Source of the DNA: CAVUUN01 sp964421755
Lineage (GTDB): Bacteria; Acidobacteriota; UBA6911; RPQK01
Direction: 5' to 3'
Length of the DNA stretch: 64,000 bases
NCBI GenBank assembly: GCA_964421755.1
Contig: CAYQYP010000368.1
Span: 57,324-121,323, forward strand
Below are positions 27,453 through 35,408 of this stretch, piece after piece. Below the pieces are notes generated by a model, which was not told where the DNA came from, ran no database searches, and was given only the letters and a program-made list of their open reading frames with translations. Within the stretch, counting starts at the first letter, position 1. The number at the start of each line of letters is the position of its first letter. The translations under genes were made by a program, and so were the position numbers.

Positions 27453-27518
27453 GACAGGATTAACACGATTCACAGGATTCGCAGGATTCAAAATCCTGTT
27501 AATCCTGTGAATCCTGTC
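27453..27518. repeat. Nonamer inverted tandem array (CAGGATTNA)
   Basis: Four 9-bp units related to CACAGGATT (27453-27488) face three units of AATCCTGTN (27492-27518) across a 3-base spacer, giving a tight hairpin. It lies between convergent genes and contains the TAA that would end the read-through form of the small leftward peptide (27499-27501). Confidence 0.85.
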
Positions 27519-27654
27519 CACTCTCTTTGTTTTTGCCTGCCTCCGGCAGGCGACAACTGTTCGACATTCACGTTTGAACGCCAAACCGCGGCAGCACCCA
27601 ACGCATCAGGATGAGATAGACGACCAGAAAAGCAATAACAATAATAAAGTCCAT
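27499..27654 (-). CDS. Candidate small membrane selenoprotein (UGA at codon 29)
   Basis: ATG at 27654 begins MDFIIVIAFLVVYLILMRWV, one membrane segment, then LPRFGVQT and an in-frame TGA (27570-27568). The frame stays open for MSNSCRLPEAGKNKESGQDS and QD before TAA. If UGA is read as selenocysteine, the peptide is 51 residues with Sec29 near Cys34; otherwise it is 28 residues (27568-27654). A perfect 7-bp hairpin with a GGA loop follows the UGA. The ATG lies 3 bp after the thioredoxin-like gene, so they are co-transcribed. Too short for family assignment; expression and read-through are inference. Confidence 0.5.
27535..27551 (-). promoter_or_regulatory. Candidate bacterial SECIS hairpin for the small peptide
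   Basis: On the minus strand GCCTGCC and GGCAGGC form a perfect 7-bp stem with loop GGA. The loop starts 24 bases after the UGA at 27570-27568. Bacterial SECIS elements generally have their apical loop roughly 16-37 bases after UGA with a G among the first two loop bases; both hold. An A-rich, not U-rich, stretch follows, so it is not a good terminator for this transcript. GC-rich hairpins of this kind can also be unrelated repeats. Confidence 0.4.
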
Positions 27655-27657
27655 GGT

Positions 27658-28275
27658 TTACTGCACCCACTTCTGGAGCTCGGCCTTCAGGACTGCGGTG
27701 TCCCATTTGACACCGATCTTAAGATCTCTCGCCTGCATAAATAGGGTCGGTTCCGGTGGCTGCTCCCGCCACTGCAGGTGCGGTTTATACATGACCAGCA
27801 TGTCCCACGCGAATTCCTCCGGCGGCGAGTATTTCAACTGGTCCGTGAGAACCTTGCTGGTGAATCTCCACAGATCCCAGTAATGCTCGGCTCGCGGATC
27901 CGGAAGATAGGCGGACGCTTCGACTGCACGAAGGCGCGTGTCAGCACCCATGATCGGCGTCCACATGACGAATACCTTGACCTTTGCTTGCGGTAACTGG
28001 TTCAGAACTGATCGAATTTCGGAGGCCCCCCGAACACAGTGCGGTCAAGTCGGGGCTAAGATCGTCACGATCCGGGCACGGTCCGCCGAAGCGTTGAACG
28101 AGCTGATGAACTCAGCACCATTGAAGGCGAGCGACGAAACGACCTGCGGCTGACCGGGAGGCAGCATCTCGGGCACTTGCTGTTTGGGTGCCTCCAGTTT
28201 CGGGCGCGCAGGAACTTGTTGTGGAACTGCCTGGGGGAGCAACAACATCAGTAAGAGCGAGAACACCCATTCCAT
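27658..28275 (-). CDS. Candidate thioredoxin-like selenoprotein (UGA at codon 77)
   Basis: Two open frames lie in the same phase, split only by TGA at 28047-28045. Read through, the 205-residue protein has a short signal-like N-terminus (MEWVFSLLLMLLLPQAVP) and a Pro/Gln linker. A thioredoxin-like beta strand, ARIVTILAPT, is followed directly by U-P-H-C, giving UxxC at the place of a CxxC redox motif. The downstream VKVFVMWTPIMGADTRLR, DPRAEHYWDLW and C-terminal helix complete an apparently intact domain. It lies 41 bp after the M14 peptidase gene and 3 bp before the small UGA-containing peptide. A nonsense mutation (Cys to stop) is the alternative. Confidence 0.6.
28018..28034 (-). promoter_or_regulatory. 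Candidate bacterial SECIS hairpin for the thioredoxin-like gene
   Basis: On the minus strand TTCGGGG pairs with CTCCGAA (7 pairs, one G-U) around loop GGC. The loop begins 17 bases after the UGA at 28047-28045 and starts with two G residues, within the generally accepted bacterial SECIS geometry. Folding and SelB binding are untested. Confidence 0.5.
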
Positions 28276-28316
28276 AGTCGTTAAAGATATCGGAAGCGGT
28301 CGGAGAGTTGCAACCT

Positions 28317-31034
28317 CTACCAAGCCGGCCCGAAGAATACGGCGTTCAACACCAGCAGATGCAATCCATCACAGAATGCCCGGAAACTCGGATCCTCTGA
28401 AAAGGCCACCACGTGACCGGATCCAAGCGGCTGATGGATGAGATAGGCCTTTTCCGCCAGCTGCCTGGTGGACTCAGGCCAGCTGTAGCCTGACAGCAGC
28501 AGTTTGTCCTCGGGCATGTACAGGCCTACGTTTTGGCCCTTGTCGAGCTTGATCGGGGTAAAGATGTTCCGGCTCTGGACCAGGACGTTCGCGTCCCCAT
28601 CGTAACCGAAAGCGAGCCAGTGCTCCGTGTCCAGCTTTACCCGCAGTATGGCCCCCGGCGTCACTTCGGGTAGTTCCTTTTCTGGTTGAATAGCCTTTTC
28701 CAGATCGAACGGTCGGCTTTCGGGCGGCTGTTTCTGGGCCTCCGGAGCCTTGCCATCCGCGTCAACCGGTTCTTTGGCGGGTTCGGCCGGGCGTTTTTCA
28801 CCGCTACTTCCTCGAAATTCTCTCGAGCTGGCCAGCAGATCAACCTTCTCTTCGGTCAACCAGCGAGTCGCTTCCCCCATGGTTACAAGCGTTCCACCCG
28901 CCGAAATCCAGTCCTTGAGTCTGCGCACCGCCTCGTCTCCGAAAATCGCAGAATAGCCGGCCCGCGAATCCGGGAGTACCAGCACGTCGTACTTTTGCAG
29001 CCGCGCGTTGCGAAGGCCCTGCGCATGCACGATGGTGACAGGAACGGCGTACACCTGCTCGAGGAGGAATCGCAGTGCCCCGGCCGAAGCCGATGACGTC
29101 GGGGTGTTGTAGGCGAGCAGGACTTTGGGTTTCTTGACGTACTGTACGTGTCCGCTGCCGAAATTGATGCCTTGGTCAACCCATCCGGTGTCGGTTGAGT
29201 AGATATCCACGCCGCATTCCGAGCTGACCTGCCCCATCAGGTCGTGCAGCTTGTCGGGGTTGCCGTTCACCTTTACGATAAGCGTTCCAGCCGGAAAGCT
29301 GGTCGCCCTCTGAACGAACGACTTGCCGGCTGAATAGACGCGCACATCTTCGGCGAGCAACCGGGAGAGCGCGCGTGCCGAGGAATCACCCGTCCAGGGG
29401 ATGAGGTATGCCAGGGTGGCTTTGCCACCGATCACCTTGCCTTGGTATCGAGGCGCAGCCGCAAGGATTTCCAAACGGGCTTTCGTTTCCTCTTCGGCTG
29501 CGAAGCAGTCAACGTCGTAGAGGAGAGGCAGTGACCAGGCGGTTATGTCATAGAATTCGTCGTCCAGGCGCTTCTTCCTGCGACGTTCCTGTTCCTTTAT
29601 GAAATCCGCTTCGATTACCGTGTGCCTGGACAAAAGCGTGGATGCCAGCGCTTTGGCTGGCTGGGCCAGGGACACCACGTAGCTGCCTGCTGGGAACTCG
29701 CGAGCTTGCAGGGAGTCTCCGTAGAAATCCTTCACTTTGGAATTCTTGAACGGCTCCTCCGCGCGTTTGACCTCGACGCCCTGAGCTATCAAATTCGCGG
29801 CCAGCTTCGCTGCCCGGGAAGGGTTCCTTTGCGGATCGATTATGTACTCGAGCACGGGCCCTTTTCTGCCCGATTCGATTGCTCCCTGGCGCGTGGCATG
29901 AAAGTACTTCAGCAGTTCCAGGCGATTCTTTGCAGCCGTCTCGACGGTTGCGAGCGAGGCAATGAAATGATGCTGGATCGCCTCGCGGTAATGGAGCAGT
30001 GTTTCGTCCTCTTTGCGCACGAGCAACCCTCGGGTCGACGCCTGCTCGAAGGTCATCCCGATGGACCCGTGAAACATGGGCCACCCTTCCCCGTACCCCG
30101 GGTAGAAGGAATCGAATACTTCCCGAGTGAAGTAATCGAAGTGCATTTTGTCGAACCACGCAGCGTTGTTCTTGCCGAACTGAACAAGCCAGTGGTTTTG
30201 CTCGCTGGTGAACTCAGGATTGAGCGGAGGCGCCGGGGGCGCGAAATAATACGTCGAGTCGGCCCCCATCTCGTGTAAGTCGACAAAGACCTGCGGGAAC
30301 CAGGACAGATAGGCTTTCACACGCCCCTGGGTCTCAGGCTGCGTCAGTGCGAACCAATCCCGGTTCATGTCGAACAGGTAATGATTGGACCGTCCGCCAG
30401 GCCACGGTTCGTTGTGCTCGGCCGCTTCCTGGCTTTCATCCGGCCAGCGCCCGCGCGTCTGCCTGAAATAGCTGACGAACCGTTCGCGGCCGTCCGGGTT
30501 CTGAAGGGGATCGACAATGACAACGGCATTTTCAAGGGCCAGTTGAGCCAGGGGATCGTCCTTGGCCGCGACGAGATGATAGACAGTAAGAAGTGCCGCC
30601 TCGGGGCTCGAGATCTCGTTCCCGTGAACGCCGTAGCCCAACCACACGCAGACGGGCAGGGATTTGAGCAGTCTGTCCGCCTCACCTGAGGACAGCCGGT
30701 CCGGCCGGGCGAGCTTTTGAAGCCCTTCTTGTATTTGCGCCACCCGACCGATATTGGCCTGCGATGAAACGACGATATAGTGCAGGGGACGCTTCTCCCA
30801 CGTCTCGCCGTACTTGACCAACTGCACTCGAGGCGAGGCTTTTGCCAGGGCCGCCATGTACGTCTCAATGCCTCGAGGATCCGTGATGTCTTCGCCCCAA
30901 TCGTAGCCCATCACCTGCTTGAGCGTTGGAATGGAAGGGTCGTAGGAGGTCCCGGGGTAAAAATCAAAGCCGACAGCCTGATGGGTCAGCAGGCCGAACC
31001 ATATCGCAAGCAGCAACGGGATTCTTGTTCGCAT
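28317..31034 (-). CDS. Secreted M14-family zinc carboxypeptidase-like protein
   Basis: About 905 residues with a signal peptide (RTRIPLLLAIWFGLL). The M14 domain has HGNE (zinc His and Glu) in YGVHGNEISSPEAA, NPDGRERF, the third zinc histidine in FVDLHEMGADSTY and the catalytic Glu in IGMTFEQAS. A class I glutaminase-amidotransferase-like (flavodoxin-like) domain lies near residues 625-730, with VLVLPDSRAGYSAIFGDEAV. It probably digests exported peptides. An ATG at 31076 would add 14 residues. The candidate selenoprotein genes follow it on the same strand. Confidence 0.88.
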   Translation of the reverse strand: MRTRIPLLLAIWFGLLTHQAVGFDFYPGTSYDPSIPTLKQVMGYDWGEDITDPRGIETYMAALAKASPRVQLVKYGETWEKRPLHYIVVSSQANIGRVAQIQEGLQKLARPDRLSSGEADRLLKSLPVCVWLGYGVHGNEISSPEAALLTVYHLVAAKDDPLAQLALENAVVIVDPLQNPDGRERFVSYFRQTRGRWPDESQEAAEHNEPWPGGRSNHYLFDMNRDWFALTQPETQGRVKAYLSWFPQVFVDLHEMGADSTYYFAPPAPPLNPEFTSEQNHWLVQFGKNNAAWFDKMHFDYFTREVFDSFYPGYGEGWPMFHGSIGMTFEQASTRGLLVRKEDETLLHYREAIQHHFIASLATVETAAKNRLELLKYFHATRQGAIESGRKGPVLEYIIDPQRNPSRAAKLAANLIAQGVEVKRAEEPFKNSKVKDFYGDSLQAREFPAGSYVVSLAQPAKALASTLLSRHTVIEADFIKEQERRRKKRLDDEFYDITAWSLPLLYDVDCFAAEEETKARLEILAAAPRYQGKVIGGKATLAYLIPWTGDSSARALSRLLAEDVRVYSAGKSFVQRATSFPAGTLIVKVNGNPDKLHDLMGQVSSECGVDIYSTDTGWVDQGINFGSGHVQYVKKPKVLLAYNTPTSSASAGALRFLLEQVYAVPVTIVHAQGLRNARLQKYDVLVLPDSRAGYSAIFGDEAVRRLKDWISAGGTLVTMGEATRWLTEEKVDLLASSREFRGSSGEKRPAEPAKEPVDADGKAPEAQKQPPESRPFDLEKAIQPEKELPEVTPGAILRVKLDTEHWLAFGYDGDANVLVQSRNIFTPIKLDKGQNVGLYMPEDKLLLSGYSWPESTRQLAEKAYLIHQPLGSGHVVAFSEDPSFRAFCDGLHLLVLNAVFFGPAW

Positions 31035-31118
31035 AGGCAGCAGGAGTCTAGCGGCTACGAGCGCCGATTTCAACAACTGCGCCTGCTTTGGCCCCTTAGA
31101 GGTTTCATCCGAAAAGCG

Positions 31119-31140
31119 ATATGATTCGGTTGAATCATAT
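31119..31140. promoter_or_regulatory. Perfect palindrome over the Gfo/Idh start codon
   Basis: ATATGATTC and GAATCATAT pair around GGTT. Both possible start codons (31121 and 31139) fall inside it. Its size and position suit a repressor operator or an RNA hairpin hiding the start; which one cannot be decided. Confidence 0.45.
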
Positions 31141-32461
31141 GAAAATAATTAATAGACGTGATTTCGTCGGCGCGGCAGCAGTTGGCACAACAGGACTTCT
31201 TCAGCGGCAAAACCGGAGGCAACCGACTACCCGACCTTCGGTCCCGACACGGGCGGTTCCCAAGAATCCAAACCGACGACTTCAGCTCGGCGTCATCGGG
31301 TGCGGATGGTACGGAATGGTGGATGCGAAGGCGGCACTGCAAGCTGGCGCAGCCGATGTGGTGGCCCTCTGCGACGTCGACGGCAGCCACTTGACCGCGG
31401 GCGTAGCCGAGGTCCAAAAAGCGCAGGGAAAGACGCCGAAGACTTTCAAGGACTTCCGCGAACTGATCAATCTCCCCGGTCTGGACGCGGTGATCATCGC
31501 GACCCCGCCTCACTGGCACGCCTTGCCGTTCATCGCCGCCTGCGAAAAGGGCGTGGACATTTACTGCGAGAAGCCCCTGGCCTACGACATCCGAGAGGGC
31601 CGGGCGATGGTCAACGCCGCAAGAAAGGCCAAAGTGATCGTCCAGGTGGGCTTCCAACGCCGCAACAGCCTGGCCATTCAGCAGGCCGGCGCATATGTTC
31701 GGGAAGGCCACCCGGGCCGGCTGGTCCAGATCGAAGCGCAGATTAACTACACGGCCCAGCCGCGGGACAACACCGCTCAGACGCCTCCACCTTCGCTCGA
31801 CTGGGAATTCTGGTGCGGTCCGGCACCCAAGCTCGACTATTCGCCTAACGTCGCGCACGTCGCCTGGAGACTGGAGTCTGCCTACGGGAACGGGCACATG
31901 GTCGATTGGGGGATACACTGGATCGACGCGATCCGCCGGTATCTTGGAGCGAAGACCCCGCATACGATCCAAGCGATGGGTGGCATCTACCAGCTGAAGG
32001 GAAAGATCACCACGCCAGACATTCTTCAGGCGCAATTCGACTTTGACGAATGCCCGGTCATCTGGCGTCACCGGCTCTGGGGATCCACCGAATACGATCC
32101 GGAGATCAGCAACGGGATCTTCTTCTACGGGGAAAAGGAGACAGTCTTTGCGACCGACGACCGCTGGGTGGTCGTTCCGCATGACAAGAAAAGCCCAAAG
32201 AAAACGATCCCAGCTGTGGGCGGCAAGCTGGACCTGATGCACATGGCCAACTTCCTCGAAAGCGTGCGGACGCGGCAGGCGCCAATCTGCGACGTTCTGG
32301 ATGGGTTTTACTCAACCGCGACCGTTCAACTGGGGATGATTGCGTATCGAACCGGTCGGCAGATCAAATGGGACGGTGAGAACGATCAGATCCTGAATGA
32401 TCCCGAGGCTTCGAACCTGCTGATGAGGCCTTACCGGGCGCCTTGGAAGCACCCGGCTTAG
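31139..32461 (+). CDS. Exported Gfo/Idh/MocA-family oxidoreductase
   Basis: About 440 residues, with a twin-arginine signal (INRRDFVGAAAVGTTGLL). The NAD(P)-binding domain has LGVIGCGWYGMVDAKAAL, and CDVDGSH, ATPPHWHALPFIAACEKG and VDIYCEKPLAYDIREG carry the conserved EKP motif. The C-terminal domain has HMVDWGIHWIDAIRRY. These enzymes oxidise or reduce sugar derivatives using tightly bound or prefolded cofactor after Tat export; the substrate is unknown. The ATG at 31139 is preferred over 31121 because it directly precedes the Tat signal. A nonamer hairpin follows the stop. Confidence 0.88.
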   Translation: MKIINRRDFVGAAAVGTTGLLQRQNRRQPTTRPSVPTRAVPKNPNRRLQLGVIGCGWYGMVDAKAALQAGAADVVALCDVDGSHLTAGVAEVQKAQGKTPKTFKDFRELINLPGLDAVIIATPPHWHALPFIAACEKGVDIYCEKPLAYDIREGRAMVNAARKAKVIVQVGFQRRNSLAIQQAGAYVREGHPGRLVQIEAQINYTAQPRDNTAQTPPPSLDWEFWCGPAPKLDYSPNVAHVAWRLESAYGNGHMVDWGIHWIDAIRRYLGAKTPHTIQAMGGIYQLKGKITTPDILQAQFDFDECPVIWRHRLWGSTEYDPEISNGIFFYGEKETVFATDDRWVVVPHDKKSPKKTIPAVGGKLDLMHMANFLESVRTRQAPICDVLDGFYSTATVQLGMIAYRTGRQIKWDGENDQILNDPEASNLLMRPYRAPWKHPA

Positions 32462-32480
32462 GCTGTTGGGGAGTGCCGAA

Positions 32481-32586
32481 CCCCAAGGACGACAAGGACC
32501 TCAAGGACACCAACGACGAAAGCCAAGCTCCGGATTGGGTCTTCGTCCTTGGTGTCCCTGAGGTCCTTGAGGTCCTTGGGGTCCGG
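32481..32586. repeat. Nonamer inverted tandem array (CAAGGACCT family)
   Basis: Four 9-bp units of the CCTCAAGGA type (32481-32516) face four to five TCCTTGAGG units (32546-32586) over a 29-base loop. The array fills the gap between convergent genes ending at 32461 and 32594. The same unit recurs at 49972-50071 and 58338-58356. Confidence 0.88.
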
Positions 32587-32593
32587 CTATCTG

Positions 32594-33733
32594 TTACCGT
32601 GAAGAGGCCCCGGCCCTTCTGATAATAATATCGCCGTTGACTGTATCCAGCCGGATGATCTCGCCACCGCCGTTCAGGTCAAAAACCGCCCGGATTTCCT
32701 CCGCCTGCTCATCCCGGACGTGCTCGGTTGCCTTGAAGTCCGAACGGACATCGTACCTGCTGCCTTCCGCCCTCCATCGGCCCTGGATTTTGATGGTCGC
32801 TTCAATCCGGGCCCTGGCGCCTTCAGGGATGTTCAGCGTAATGCTGCCGCCGGAAGTGCTCAGCGTACTCGGGCCCTTGCCGGAGGGATTCAGTTCGGCA
32901 ATCACGTCACCGCCCGCTGTTGAACCATCCAGGGTCCCGGAAATTCCACGGAGCCGAAGGTCTCCCCCGGCCGTTCGCGCCTTGACATGACCGGTTGCGG
33001 ACTGGCACTCGACATCGCCGCCGGCGGTCGTCAGGGTCGCCGACCCGCTCACCTGGCCTACTCGCACATCGCCACCGGCCGTGGTCAGGCTCGCCTCTCC
33101 GCCAACATCGCCGACCCGGACGTCCCCACCTGCGGTGGTTGCCTTCAGCGATCGGCCGACATCGCCGACAACGACGTCGCCACCGGAGGTGCCGACAATC
33201 ACGTCCCCGTCAGCACTGGTGAGGCGGATATCGCCGCCCGCTGTTTTCAGTTCAACGTCTCCTTGGACGGCGCCTGCCGTCACATCTCCGCCCGAAGTCT
33301 TCAGGCTGACTTTGCCGTTCAGATCGCCGACCGTGATGTCGCCGCCCGCTGTCGAACCTGTGACTGTCCCCGTCAGGGTTCCCACGATCCGGATATCGCC
33401 ACCGGCCGTTTTCAGCTGGACGTCAAAGCGCGACGGTATATTGATTTCGAAGTGAACGTCCCCACTGGACTCCTCGGGCCGGAAGTCGACATGAACGACA
33501 TTCCCCGACTGGGTCATCGACAGACGCGCCACCTCTTCTTCATCGATACCGAACACCTCAACCGACACCTGGTTTTGTCCCCACGTGTTCAGGGTTACGT
33601 CACCGACCGAAGTGTTCAGCACGAGAGATCCGCCGGCGCCGACCTCGAACGTCTTGGAGCGATCCGCCGCCAGCACCGGCGAAATGAAAATCAACATCAG
33701 CACGACACTTGAACACCAGGCTCTCTTGCTCAT
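32594..33733 (-). CDS. Secreted DUF4097 beta-strand-repeat protein
   Basis: This 379-residue protein has a cleavable-looking signal peptide (residues 1-22). A regular ladder of about ten short repeats follows, built on TAGGDVRVGDV / TSGGDVTAG, typical of DUF4097 right-handed beta-helix-like proteins. It overlaps the anti-sigma gene by 4 bp and belongs to an ECF sigma, anti-sigma and DUF4097 operon. The role is unknown; a surface or periplasmic structural or sensing element is plausible. The internal repeats also produce long spurious frames on the other strand. Confidence 0.88.
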   Translation of the reverse strand: MSKRAWCSSVVLMLIFISPVLAADRSKTFEVGAGGSLVLNTSVGDVTLNTWGQNQVSVEVFGIDEEEVARLSMTQSGNVVHVDFRPEESSGDVHFEINIPSRFDVQLKTAGGDIRIVGTLTGTVTGSTAGGDITVGDLNGKVSLKTSGGDVTAGAVQGDVELKTAGGDIRLTSADGDVIVGTSGGDVVVGDVGRSLKATTAGGDVRVGDVGGEASLTTAGGDVRVGQVSGSATLTTAGGDVECQSATGHVKARTAGGDLRLRGISGTLDGSTAGGDVIAELNPSGKGPSTLSTSGGSITLNIPEGARARIEATIKIQGRWRAEGSRYDVRSDFKATEHVRDEQAEEIRAVFDLNGGGEIIRLDTVNGDIIIRRAGASSR

Positions 33734-34659
33734 TTTTCTTTGGCCTCCTCGACCACGGCCCTCGACCGCACCCGGATGTACTCGTTCGCATCCGTCTGCA
33801 TACTTTCTTCCAAAACCCTCAGTACCTTGGGATCGCGAGAATTCTGAGTCTTGATTGCATCTATCGCAGCGATTCGCAAAGCCGGATTGGGATCCGACGT
33901 CAGTACATAGAGCAACGAATCGCGTACCTCAACATCGAATGGAAAATTCAACAGGGCTGCAAGGGCTTGCTTTCTGACGCCGTCATTCTCATCAAGCTTC
34001 ACGGCCGTGATCAGCGCGTTTTTGACTTCCGGATCCGGCTGCTTCATCTGATCGGTGTTCAATACTCCAACCGCTCGCAGGCGGGTCCCCGGGTTTTGTC
34101 CGTTGACCAGCGCCCTGCTCAGAATTTGTTGGATTCGCTCGTCGTTCACGTCGCCCTTGAGGCGGACCGGCATCGTCGCCTCGTAACTGAACTCCACCTG
34201 CCCATCGCTCGGATCAGCGTCCAGAAAGCGGACATTGCTGATGGCAGCGTCTTCGATCGAAGCCCACTTGTTCGGCACGCTGGGGGTGATCAGCGTCCCC
34301 GGGGGGCCGTCCTGACGACCCCTGAACACCAGGTACCCGATCCCCAGGCCCAACAGGATGCACAAAGCACCTGCAAGCGCGCCTTGCCACGCGGGAAGCC
34401 AGGACCAAAGCCACGAAGCACTCTTGCGCTCGCTCATCGACAGCATCCGGATCCGGAGCTCGCGTCGAGCCGATTCGAGCACCTGGTCCGGGATTTCGGA
34501 CCGTCGACCGAGCATCTCCTGCACGTGGTTCAGCTCTTCCAACTGGCTCGTGCACTCGGGGCAGGCCTTCAGATGCTGCTGGAGCAGGTACTTTTGGTCT
34601 TCGTCGAGTTCACCGTATCCCAGCAGCGGGATCCATTCTTTGAACTGACTGTGTTTCAT
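33730..34659 (-). CDS. Transmembrane anti-sigma factor with HEAT repeats
   Basis: This 309-residue protein has an N-terminal zinc-finger anti-sigma domain (HLKACPEC, H-x3-C-x2-C type, residues 29-36). One membrane segment follows at about residues 95-112 (GALAGALCILLGLGIGYLVF). The outer part is helical and resembles HEAT repeats (KNALITAVKLDENDGVRKQA and similar). It probably holds the adjacent ECF sigma factor at the membrane until a signal is sensed outside. It lies 20 bp after the sigma gene and overlaps the DUF4097 gene by 4 bp. Confidence 0.85.
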   Translation of the reverse strand: MKHSQFKEWIPLLGYGELDEDQKYLLQQHLKACPECTSQLEELNHVQEMLGRRSEIPDQVLESARRELRIRMLSMSERKSASWLWSWLPAWQGALAGALCILLGLGIGYLVFRGRQDGPPGTLITPSVPNKWASIEDAAISNVRFLDADPSDGQVEFSYEATMPVRLKGDVNDERIQQILSRALVNGQNPGTRLRAVGVLNTDQMKQPDPEVKNALITAVKLDENDGVRKQALAALLNFPFDVEVRDSLLYVLTSDPNPALRIAAIDAIKTQNSRDPKVLRVLEESMQTDANEYIRVRSRAVVEEAKEK

Positions 34660-34679
34660 ATGGCTCTCCTGCGACTCCG

Positions 34680-35276
34680 CTATGTCAGGACCGGCTTCAG
34701 GCTGTCCCGCAAACGCTCCGTTGCGGTAAAGAGGTACTTTTTGACCGTCCCCTCGGCACAGTTCATCATCGCTGCGATTTCTCTGAGTTTGTATCCCTCG
34801 TAATGGCGGAGGGTAAAGACCAGACGTTGTTGCGGTGAAAGTGTTTTCATGGCCATCGCAACGTGCCGCGCCACCTCACCGTCGTACGCTTTCTGGTCGG
34901 AAGACCGTTCGTCCGACGCTTGTTTTTCGAGCAGGCTCTGGCTCTCCTCGTCCTCGACGAAATCCAAGGAGTCAGCCTCCCGGTTCTTCCGTCGGCGTTG
35001 CTGTGTCAGGCAGACGTTCACCACGATCCGGTACAACCACGTGGAGAACCGGGCATCGAACCGGAACTTCGGCAGCGCCTTGAAAACTCTGAGGAAGACT
35101 TCCTGGTAAACATCCTTGGCATCGTCCAGGTTGTTGCCCGTATAGCTGGCCGCAATGGCCAGGACTTTCCGGTCGTACCGATACACCAGGTCCTCAAACG
35201 CGCGCCTGTCGCCCCGTTGTGCCAAGAGTATCAGCTCCCTTTCTTCCTCGAGCGTCCCTGAGTGATCGCTTAACAC
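34680..35276 (-). CDS. ECF-type RNA polymerase sigma factor
   Basis: A 198-residue sigma-70-family protein. Region 2 includes DAKDVYQEVFLRVFKALPKF and STWLYRIVVNVCLTQQRRRK. Region 4 includes LSPQQRLVFTLRHYEGYKLR and the helix-turn-helix around MNCAEGTVKKYLFTATERL. I choose the GTG at 35276, preceded by CGGAG ten bases upstream; the open frame extends to 35357 without homology-like sequence. The downstream anti-sigma gene regulates it. A palindrome at 35373-35392 lies upstream. Confidence 0.9.
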   Translation of the reverse strand: MLSDHSGTLEEERELILLAQRGDRRAFEDLVYRYDRKVLAIAASYTGNNLDDAKDVYQEVFLRVFKALPKFRFDARFSTWLYRIVVNVCLTQQRRRKNREADSLDFVEDEESQSLLEKQASDERSSDQKAYDGEVARHVAMAMKTLSPQQRLVFTLRHYEGYKLREIAAMMNCAEGTVKKYLFTATERLRDSLKPVLT

Positions 35277-35372
35277 GGTCGTTAGACTCCGTAAGGGTTG
35301 AAAAAGTTGTGGGCCTGGTTGGTCCCGCTTCCAACTGGGACATTCTATCCAAAGCACTGCAAGAGGACAGCT

Positions 35373-35392
35373 GTCCGACTTGGAAGTCGGAC
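35373..35392. repeat. 20-bp palindrome GTCCGACTTGGAAGTCGGAC
   Basis: The palindrome is perfect with a central GG. Diverged or half copies lie at 1772-1792 and 51250-51267, beside both copies of the family A hairpin, and a weaker one at 35322-35341. It sits between the GHMP kinase stop and the sigma gene, so it could also act as a terminator-like hairpin for the kinase operon. Confidence 0.7.
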
Positions 35393-35408
35393 CTCGTGAA
35401 GCAAAGTA

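Noticed and set aside
27535..27551. Hairpin considered as an intrinsic terminator of the leftward transcript
   Set aside because: On the minus strand it is followed by AAAAACAAAG, not a U-run; on the plus strand no T-run follows either.
29548..30278. Overlapping frames of 203 and 218 codons inside the M14 peptidase gene
   Set aside because: Shadows on both strands of one well-supported gene.
31070..32242. 390-codon minus-strand frame opposite the Gfo/Idh gene
   Set aside because: Antisense shadow of a high-GC gene; Arg/Pro/Val-biased composition without motifs.
32987..33712. Long open frame of 241 codons on the plus strand inside the DUF4097 gene
   Set aside because: It is antisense to a clear repeat protein; the regular TAGGD-type repeats keep several frames open by composition.
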